Shown: piece by piece, positions 56,191-64,000 of the stretch
How positions within the stretch are numbered: position 1 is the stretch's first letter
Layout of the letters: the number at the start of each line of letters is the position of its first letter
NCBI GenBank assembly: GCA_025677815.1
Contig: JAIXMP010000009.1
Coordinates: 744,001-808,000 of the forward strand
Reading direction: 5' to 3'
Source: Phascolomyces articulosus
Lineage: Eukaryota > Mucoromycota > Mucoromycetes > Mucorales > Lichtheimiaceae
Length of the DNA stretch: 64,000 nucleotides
Program-made: the position numbers and the translations under genes
Notes under the pieces: generated by a model
Database searches by the model: none
Told to the model about the DNA's origin: nothing
The model's input: only the letters and a program-made list of their open reading frames with translations

Positions 56191-58857
56191 TTATTCAAGA
56201 CGCTTTGCTCTATATAACACAATATAAGCGGTGTGCCAGTCACCTAATAAAATAAACACAAATGGGTCAATGGTGAGTGTCTTTGGGTTATAATCAACAA
56301 AAAGAAAATCATCTTATTTCCTACCTCCACCATCCAATCGTTCAATATCTGCATCTTTGACAATAGAGACCTTGTCATCATCAAATTTGTGCCACTCATC
56401 TAGAATAATCCTTTCATTAGTTTATCATGCTTTCCCGAAAAAACAAACAATTCATAGCATATGTATGGGGGGGATCATCTTTTTACCTTCACCCTTTTTG
56501 ACCCATCCAATGTAATGGCCTAACAAAATAAGAATGGATTTAGCATCATCACTTTTTTGTTTATTACTATCCTCCCCTTTTTTTTTACCCCACAATAAAA
56601 TCACTAGCCAGAAAGTTACCTGAATCAGCCGATCTACCTACATGGGTCAATACAGCACATAACTCATATTGACCTGTCGGATTTCCTCCGACATCCTTTA
56701 ACAATGCCGGGTCCAAAAATTCGGACCAATCCACTTTATCTTCCGACGTATCCATCTCTGTGGTTCCACTTGTCGAAGATCCAGTACCAGCAATTTCTTG
56801 ATCAATTTTACGTCGTTTTTCTTCACGTCGTTTTTGTTCCTTTGTTTCTTCCAATTCCTTGAGTTTCAATTTAGCCTTGCTATATTTATTTTGCAATTCA
56901 GGTGTACACAATTCGGTGGCATCAAAATTCAGGGGGAATTTCACTCGACGTAAGATTTTGGCACGGATTCGTTGTTCAGGTTTCCAAAAGAAACGAATGA
57001 ATTGAATTGGCAAGTATTGGGGTAATCGACTCACGCGTGATACACGTTCATATTTGGCGGTACGGTCCAAGGTGGGGGAGTTCTTTTCGAGTTCTTCGGT
57101 GAGGGATTCTTTTATACCTGTACCCATGTAGTTGGTGTCTATAAATATATAGATATTTATACAAAATGAGTGGATCCCCCTTCCCCAACAACAATGATAG
57201 TATGAATTGGATGATGGTGCTTATGTGCATGATGGATTGTATTTTCTTACCTTTGGAAATATGACAACTTAATTTTGAAAAGGGTTCGGTAGAAGTGACT
57301 TTTTCTTCCTCAGGAGATTCAACGCATTTCAATCTAACAGCAAAAGTGAGTACGTTGGATTACATATACATATGTATTTCCCATCTCCCCTCCCCCGCTC
57401 TCTCTTTGATTAAATATATAAATACAAAAACTTACTCTGATTGCATTTCACCTGTCATGTACTGTTCAATAAAATTATGACCTGTAGTATCATCTTTAGG
57501 TAACTTGGCTTTCAATACAGAAATCAATTCACTCCAACATTCTTCAGCATCTTGTTGCATAGGAACACCTCCTTGACCTGTTTGTGAAAATTGTGGGAAA
57601 ACTTGACGAAGCATCTATATTTATATCATACGTTCACTGATGGTGAGTTTCCAAATGTCATGCACAACGTATGTCACAAAAAATGATCATTTTCTTTTCC
57701 CTCGTTTTTTTACCTGCCAAAACACCAAAGGAGGGAATCCTTCACTATTACGACCCAAATCTTTAAACAAGTTTCTTAAACTTGCTGTCAAATTGCCTCG
57801 ATTATCAACATTTGCAAGACCGCCTTCGTACCTATATAAAAACCAATCAATTCCTATATCCCATGTGCCCATTCCTGGTTTGTTTGTTTTTTTTTTTACT
57901 TTTTCTTACTTGTCCAAAGCAGTATGTAATTCTGGCATCACACGAAGACATTGCAAAGTCGAATTCTATTATTAAGTACGCCAAAGGAAATTAGAAGCAT
58001 TCCCTTTCAAACAAACCAAAATATCCTTTTTCCATAAATAAACCCTCGTCCATCTCTTTTTTGGTTTTTACCATGTAACAAGTGTTCCCAAGATTTTCTA
58101 AACCAGCAGGGATATCGAGCTAAAATAGAAAAAAAACAATAATATTGGGGATAAGTTTATAGGATAAGTGGACAGGGTTGGATAGATGATGTAGTCATAT
58201 ACCGCTTCAGCTCTTTCAGCATCTGTCATATCTTCAATAAATTGTGTAGGTTTTTCTGGTGCCTTGGGGAGTTCACCTGCTGTTCCCATCATCATTAAAG
58301 TTTGACCCTAAAAAAAATTGGATGGTTGTGTTGTCTATCAGTTTATTTTACTTCAAAAATAAAAACCTTGGCTCTTTTCTTTCATCCTCCATCCCCATTC
58401 CATATTTCCACATCATTCCGTTTCATTTATATTTGCTTACATTCTTAAGACCTAATTTATTAAGATCGGTCGTGTCCTAAAATGAATACATGCCAAAAAA
58501 AAAGTGAACATTCGATGATCTACCTTTTCCACATCCATCCCAATCGATTGCAATTCATAAAATAAAACAAAGCCATATAAACACACACAAAAAAAAACGT
58601 TTCAATTTACCTTGAGCATACCACCTTTGACCATGATCTTTTGACGTTCAGGTGGAACACCTGTTTGTGAATAAATCTGACTCTTGAAAAGCTCAGGGCT
58701 TTCGTCCGTGTCTACAGGAGGAAGCTTTTTCGCTTAGAATGGAAATATTTCAAAACAACATAGGGAAAAAAATAGGAAAAATCGTATTTCTTTTACCAAG
58801 TTCGATATTTTCAAACTTCTTTCCGCTCCATTTGACGTTGACGTTAACAATAGGCAT
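56191..58857 (-). CDS. UBP6: proteasome-associated ubiquitin hydrolase Ubp6/USP14
   Basis: About 13 small exons on the minus strand, from the ATG at 58857 to the TAA at 56191. The N-terminal ubiquitin-like domain (MPIVNVNVKWSGKKFENIEL, then GVPPERQKIMVKGGMLKD) docks on the proteasome lid-base subunit Rpn1. The catalytic Cys box reads GLENLGNTCYM, then NSTLQCLRVMPELHTALDK across an intron. QQDAEECWSEL follows. The His box is split by an intron: VGRSADSG joins GHYIGWVKKGE. DEWHKFDDDKVS and a final DWHTAYIVLYRAKRLE complete the USP fold. A Lys/Arg-rich linker (residues in KLKELEETKEQKRREEKRR) precedes the His box. The enzyme trims ubiquitin from proteasome substrates and recycles it. It is convergent with adenylosuccinate lyase, 274 bp apart. 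Confidence 0.94.
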
Positions 58858-59574
58858 TATGGTTTTTTTTGTCTCTTTTTTTTAAAAAAAGAAAAAAGTA
58901 TAAAGAAAAAAAGACGCGTAATAAGCCAAAGCTCTTTCTTTTAATATATCTAGGATTTTAGATCGCCGCCCTTACTTTTTGCATATCAGGTTATTGGTTC
59001 TACTATTGATATATTTTCCAGCAGATTCTATTATCTCTTTTTTCGCTATTATGTGCCCTAAAATTTGACAGCTGCATAAAACTCGTATGACGATGAATGG
59101 ATCTAATGATCCTTATATATATATATTGTTATTGAGAGTGTAATATATACAGCATCAAACATTAGTCAATGAAGTGACTTGGAATTGGATCATTAGTTTT
59201 ATATATCCAGGAACGAACAAATGAACAAAGAAAAAAATGATGGAATAGTCTTTGGTATACATAATGATGATAGGGTAAAACGAATAAAATAATCCCGAGG
59301 ATGGTATTGTTTTTAATTGAATAAGAAAGAATGATTATATTAGTAGTAGGCAAGTAAGAATGCAAGTACAGAAAATAAACATATAATATATAATAGAAAT
59401 GCAGCAAATGATGCATGATGTGGATATAATACGTATTTATATGTGGGTGTGAAAGAGAAACAGAAAGAGAAAAACAGTGAGACAGCAAGAGAGACAACAA
59501 GGCAACGGAGTATATAGATAGAGAGAGAAGAGAGAGAAAGGATGACAAAGACTGACAAAGTATTATTATTGTTG
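58858..59574. other. intergenic region
   Basis: A 0.7-kb spacer holding the Ubp6 promoter and the 3' flank of the TPR/F-box gene. It is AT-rich, with AGAGAG-rich purine tracts near 59450-59540. No gene was seen. Confidence 0.5.
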
Positions 59575-60519
59575 TTATTGACGAAGGGCAAGAGGACGAG
59601 GTACACGACGATTTTCAGCAGCTTCGCCATAACTGAGGCAAATTGATTTATATCTTGTTTTCAAAGCACTCTCCGTTCTACCCATTCTGGAAGCAATACT
59701 ACTGAAATCAAGACCAAGATTTTGGTGATAATACACCAAGGCATCTTCATGACTAGTCAGCCAAATACGACCATGGAGTGTCATTGATGGAAACCAAACC
59801 TAAAGTTAATAGTACGCAGGTTGTTATTTTTTTTCCTCGTTCTATATTTTATAAATTTACCTGCAAACGTCGAAAGGTCGCTAACTTGGTTTGACAAATC
59901 TTTACACTTGTTAATCTTGTTTTCCACAGTTTGGATACCACCACAGACTCTGCTATGGTTTGACAGTCAAGATGACCCATGATAGGACAAAACAACTCAA
60001 TTGGCAATTGAGCCACTGGATCCATACTAAGAGACAATTTTTTCTTGGCCAACAGCTTACCATCCAGAAGTAGTTCATATTCAGGATGACTCATCGAGAC
60101 AGCCTTCAACCCAGAGGAAAAGGTTTCCAAGCCAGGTGTTGATGACCTTGGTCAGCATAGCGCCGACCCACCAAAAGATAACCATCAGGACTTTCTGGCA
60201 CGAACGCCATGATGGTCTTCAAGCAGGCCAACTCCATGCTGTACAAACCTTTTCTGTCATAAAGGGACGCCTTCATCATCAATACAGGGATGGCCATTTC
60301 AGCTAGTTTTGCATGCAGTTGGCATGTCCCCTGGAATGCCAATTCATACTTCTTGTTTTGGAGATGACCTCGAGTGATCTCCGTCATTTCGGTGAATGAT
60401 TTGAGGTCCTCATTTTCTTCTTTAAATGATGGTGGTGGACGAGTGACGGAAGTAGCAACAGTAGACGGGGTAGTGGGGGAGGAGGTTTCTTCTTGTTTTA
60501 AAGTAGGTGAAACGGTCAT
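59575..60519 (-). pseudogene. TPR/F-box/Myb-like gene with an apparent frameshift
   Basis: The ATG at 60519 opens an N-terminal helical-repeat part resembling TPRs (HLQNKKYELAFQGTCQLHAK, then MMKASLYDRKGLYSMELACL, then GYLLVGRRYADQGHQHLA). At about 60136-60120 the frame must shift by one: in frame it reads AWKPFPLG-stop, but the next frame gives ETFSSGLKAVSMSHPEYELL, the natural TPR continuation. An F-box follows (AQLPIELFCPIMGHLDCQTI, then VVSKLWKTRL). A GT-AG intron (59860-59800) leads to a C-terminal exon with a Myb/SANT-like helix set (WLTSHEDALVYYHQNLGLDF, then IASRMGRTESALKTRYKSI). TPR plus F-box recalls Dia2/Pof3-type SCF adaptors, but the LRR part is missing. A single missing base could also be an assembly error, so the status dead or alive is open. 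Confidence 0.6.
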
Positions 60520-60742
60520 GTTTATTTTTTTTTGTTGTGGTGAAAAAAAAGTTTGTATAAGCAGGTAAAAGAAAGCGACTTCTTTAAAAAAGCAATTCGT
60601 TTTCCATCGTTTTACACTGTATATATCATTTTGTTTAGAATTTTGTTAAGATACTTATTTGTATCTTTTGAATAACCCTCCAAATCGGCATTCAAATATA
60701 ACTTTATACTGAATACTTCGGTTATCAAGACTTGTATCCTCA
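60520..60742. other. short intergenic spacer
   Basis: A spacer and promoter region ending at the left target-site copy (TCA) of the Harbinger-derived element. No gene was seen. Confidence 0.4.
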
Positions 60743-60745
60743 TCA

Positions 60746-61455
60746 GAGCATTCCCAATCGTGTATCTATTCCGACAAAATTTAGAGTAGATACGAAAAGA
60801 ATAGAGACAGCATATCCCCAATCGTGGATCTAAAAGTGAAAAATTTTACTAAACTTAGAGACAAAATAGATCCAATCTAAACTGTTGCTCTTTTGCTTTC
60901 AAAACACTTTTTTTTTGCTCTTGTGTGTTTTAACGTAACAATAACAACAACGATCTTACTAGTACCACTACACAATCTTTTTTCTGTACAAAATATTCAT
61001 CGTTTTCCGTAATAGTCTCTACTATCGTGAGAAAAATACCACGTCTCATGCGATAAACGCGTCGAAAATCGGTATGATTATAAACACAATCGTGATCAAA
61101 ATAATCGGTCATAAGTCGAATATGACCTTTAACGCATATATTGATCCTTTGTGAGTTTGAGTTCCTGCTTCATTTTCTTCTTCAATCATTTGAAAGAAAC
61201 GCTTTCTTCTGAGTTTACGTAGCTACTAGCTTGGAATTCTTCTTCATTATCATCCTCATTACACAAACGTAAGAATTCAGCTACAGTAGATATATTTTAT
61301 TAGAATATATTAAAAAAAGGAACAACTTAGAAACTTAGAAAAGAATGGGTCTCTTAAATAGAGACGCGATTGAAGAAGCTCCCCTGTTTCTAATTATTTT
61401 CGATGTTCAACCCAAGCTATTAAGAGACAGGGTAGATACACGATTGGGAAAACTC
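60746..61455. mobile_element. 710-bp PIF/Harbinger-derived element
   Basis: The left end (GAG-CA-TTCCCAATCGTGTATCTA) and the right end read on the minus strand (GAG-TT-TTCCCAATCGTGTATCTA) form inverted repeats of about 22 bp with two mismatches. The trinucleotide TCA lies directly outside each end (60743-60745 and 61456-61458), fitting the 3-bp target duplications of PIF/Harbinger elements. A subterminal copy of CCCAATCGTGGATCTA occurs at about 60815-60830. The interior carries a minus-strand remnant of the Harbinger transposase N-terminus. It is too short to be autonomous. Confidence 0.75.
60930..61112 (-). pseudogene. Harbinger transposase N-terminal fragment
   Basis: A 60-residue frame reads MTDYFDHDCVYNHTDFRRVY, then RMRRGIFLTIVETITENDEY, then FVQKKD. 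This matches the N-terminal block of PIF/Harbinger ('plant transposon protein') transposases: D-Y-F, x-x-x-x-V-Y, F-R-R-x-(Y/F)-R-M, (L/I)-F-x-x-I-V-E, D-x-Y-F-V-Q-(R/K)-x-D. The fragment stops after about 55 residues; the DDE catalytic domain is absent. It is contained within the inverted-repeat element at 60746-61455. The nuclease function is therefore lost. Confidence 0.75.
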
Positions 61456-61674
61456 TCAAGTCGCTTTTAAACATCGAATTGTTATTATATATATACAATA
61501 ATTAAAAGGAAACTCTGTTCCTTCTTATAAATAATGAAAGTTATTTTGTAATGATAGTATACATGATGGACATGGTTGTTTATATGTAGAAATGAGGTTC
61601 ATCGTTATGTATTATTCTTTATGCAATTTCAATAACTTTACTGCTAGAGTAGTACATTTTTCTCTCCTTGAAAA

Positions 61675-61960
61675 ATGAAAAGCAAATTACACACAAAACA
61701 GAAATTCAACCGTCAGATCGATTTTATTGTCAAATTACCTTACGAACTTGCTTGCCTTGTGATTAATTACTTTTCTCAACAAGCACTCGCTCAATGTACT
61801 GTTGTTTCGCAAACATGGCGTGAAAAAGTACTCAAGTAGTATCACAAATGCTGGTGAACGTTTTCTATTCGCCATTTTCAGTTGGATCATCTACAGATGC
61901 TTTGTCCTTTTAGCGAATTCCTCTTGATCAGTCGTTTTGTTCAAGTCTTTGATTTAGTAT
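61675..61960 (+). pseudogene. F-box protein fragment
   Basis: The ATG at 61675 opens 54 codons to a TAG at 61837. Residues ~19-52 are a good F-box (VKLPYELACLVINYFSQQAL, then TVVSQTWREKV). Reading on past the stop gives YHKCW, a second stop, then TFSIRHFQLDHLQMLCPFSE, a typical continuation of Mucoromycota F-box paralogues. The copy is therefore truncated by nonsense mutations and the LRR part is not present downstream on this strand. A free-standing 54-residue F-box product is conceivable but unlikely. Confidence 0.6.
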
Positions 61961-62879
61961 TGTAATTGGATAATAAAAGAAACACTCTGTAATTGAGTTT
62001 ATTGGTGTGCACACAGTCCATAATTCAAATGAGCTGTCGCTAGGAGTCTATTCACCGCCTTAGTACGTATTTTTAGTTTTACAACGCAATATTGATATAA
62101 TTCTTGGGTACATACAAGCATGATGTTGGCATATCGATGGGTAATAAACATCAGATGTTCGTGTGCTTCTGCGCCATTGAACTCTTTGTTGTAACCAGTT
62201 TATGGGGCTCATCTCACATGATGAATGTCATTACAGTTTCTGTATGTAATTCTTGATCATGATACATGAAAGCAAACTGTACAAGTAGTATCTATAAAAT
62301 TGTTGTTCAAGTAAGGACAAATTATTGTCATTATATTGGACTGAAGGTGCTTATATAGAGCAGTATTATCTTTGTTCCGTTTATTACGCAATGACAGCGA
62401 GACAAAATATTAGGAAACCTCATAAAGTTTTGATATTATATTGAGAAAAAGAAAAGAATGACATATATTTCGATGGTAATGTACCTTTGTGAGTCGAGCG
62501 AGATCAATTCTTATACGTAGCTGATGGAAATTGATACATTGTCAATAGAGTTACTTGATCCAATCACGAGCAAAATCCACCTTGAAACAATAGCAACAGA
62601 ATTGTAGCGAGAAACTATTATCACGTATTACCACTACGTATGATTGACAAGTTTTTATTTTTCTCAATAATATGCAACCATTTTTATATTATTTTATTCA
62701 ATTAGAACATGGTTCAAAATATCATCATCAATGAGTGTTTCCATTGAAAAATAAAGGCAATAGGTTTATTGTATTATATAGATAAAGCTTACTTAATACA
62801 TCATACAAGGCCAGAACAATAAAATAGACACACGTAGCCATAGAGAAAAGTTCATTATTTTACGAGAGTCTAACAATTG
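61961..62879. other. no supported gene
   Basis: AT-rich DNA with possible eroded remains of the F-box copy at its left end. Nothing readable over more than about 30 codons was seen. Confidence 0.35.
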
Positions 62880-63330
62880 TCAACTTTTTTCGTGGCAATT
62901 GAAGACGAACAGGAGATGGAGAATCTGGTGTCAATATGACACATTCCACCATAATACAACATGTCGCAAACTACTGCCTGTCCCTATTGTACGTAAATCA
63001 TGTTCGGTAAACGACATATCCATGACCAATTTCACCTCTTCAAGCTTCGGTATGTAATGGATTTGCAAGTGCCTTTGCAATTTGTTGTATCTCTGCCGTA
63101 CTTGTAGCAATATTGGATTTTTTTCATCCCTGATAAGGCAAATAAGGCAAACTCTTCATAGTAGCAAAGGTATCATGAATCGTGCCATTGATGGTAGATG
63201 GTAAAGATGAGTTTAAGAGTGTGATTGAGTTAAATTTCATATGTTTACTATTATTATTGCGTGGATGACGATGGTGGTAAGAACATAATGAGTGGGACCT
63301 CATATTCCCATCTAATTCCATTTAATATGT
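62880..63330 (-). pseudogene. LRR fragment of an F-box/LRR paralogue
   Basis: The minus-strand reading gives LRR-like pieces in two frames: ITLLNSSLPSTINGTIHDTF near 63230-63170, and KLEEVKLVMDMSFTEHDLRT with GTGSSLRHVVLWWNVSY near 63040-62940. The pattern (leucine-spaced strands, L-R-x-V-x-L) fits F-box-associated LRRs. Frame shifts and a stop after WWNVSY make it non-functional. It is on the opposite strand to the F-box fragment at 61675, so it stems from a different copy. Confidence 0.4.
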
Positions 63331-64000
63331 CTCTGGAAAGATGTTGCAGCTTAGCTGCTTCATGAAAGAACTCGTCAGGGATAGGCGTTTGTATCCATTT
63401 CAACATAAGAAAAACAAGTTACGAGTTCTATTTTATGAGAAAAACGAATATTTGGTATAGTGTACCAAATGTTGCTGACAAATGTTTTACTATTAGCGCG
63501 CCACCAAAAAACAACATTAGCTTGGCCATTTCTTATATATATACTACTAATAATGATGGTACCCCACCCAGGAACCAATTATAAATGAGGGCGATAGCAC
63601 AGTATTAATTTAAAATGATTTCAAAAGGAGAGAAAAGAAAAGAAGAAAAAGAGTAGGAAATTTGGGGGTGTGAAGCCAATCTCAAAAAGAAAAAGAAAAA
63701 AGCTTTATTTCTTGTCAACCATAACACCAGATGATACACAATTTCTATTTTTTGAAGACCGACATATCTTAAATTATTATTCTTATTTATGAAAATTGTA
63801 TGCTGTACTTCTCCATACTCTTCTTTATACACAAGAAAGGCCGAAACTTATCCAGAACTACCTGTTCAATTTACTCCCTATTCGTGCAGGTAAAACACAA
63901 TTTTAGTTTACCTCCATGTACGTATATCACGCTGGTGTCAAACAACCTGTATTGGCCATGTTCAATATTTCCCTTTTCCTGGTAAACGTAATTTCCTCAC
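63331..64000. other. window edge, no supported gene
   Basis: A plus-strand frame starting near 63789 (MKIVCCTSPYSSLYTRKAET) runs to a possible splice donor at 63890 and may be a first exon continuing past the edge. Its support is too weak to call. The rest is A/T-rich. Confidence 0.3.

Overview
The window looks like nuclear DNA of an early-diverging filamentous fungus, most likely Mucoromycota (Mucorales-like). It is strongly AT-rich. Genes carry several short GT-AG introns, mostly about 50-150 nt, and gene models assembled by hand across those introns close in frame. There are expanded F-box/LRR and ubiquitin-like/RING families, and decayed transposons of types known from fungi. The species cannot be named from the sequence alone.

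Left part (1-15 kb), almost all on the minus strand: the 5' end of a secreted protein resembling purple acid phosphatase; a complete six-exon VMP1-type ER membrane protein; a tandem trio of ubiquitin-like/RING genes whose middle copy is dead; and a tandem pair of alcohol-acetyltransferase-like acyltransferases.

Middle part A (15-29 kb) is a mobile-element graveyard. It holds a degraded intron-containing Plavaka/KDZ-like transposase, an unidentified degraded coding stretch interrupted by a 370-bp foldback element, a degraded Fanzor (eukaryotic TnpB-like) gene on the minus strand, and a second possible foldback element.

Middle part B (29-48 kb): two tandem cytochrome P450 genes that encode equal lengths (527 aa) but differ by one intron at the haem loop; a TA-flanked inverted-repeat element; a GNAT-fold protein; and an F-box/LRR gene with a dead tandem paralogue.

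Right part (48-61 kb) is mostly housekeeping: an AhpD/carboxymuconolactone-decarboxylase-like gene, a poly-Q F-box/LRR gene, a KXD1-type BORC/BLOC-1 subunit, adenylosuccinate lyase, and a 13-exon Ubp6/USP14 deubiquitinase. A TPR/F-box/Myb-like gene with an apparent 1-nt frameshift follows.

Far right (60.7-64 kb): a 710-bp PIF/Harbinger-derived element with terminal inverted repeats and a 3-bp target duplication, then remnants of F-box/LRR copies.

Functional theme: several genes belong to ubiquitin signalling (two RING proteins, F-box proteins, Ubp6). The recurrent pattern is local duplication followed by loss of one copy. No complete autonomous transposon, CRISPR array, rRNA or tRNA gene was recognised.
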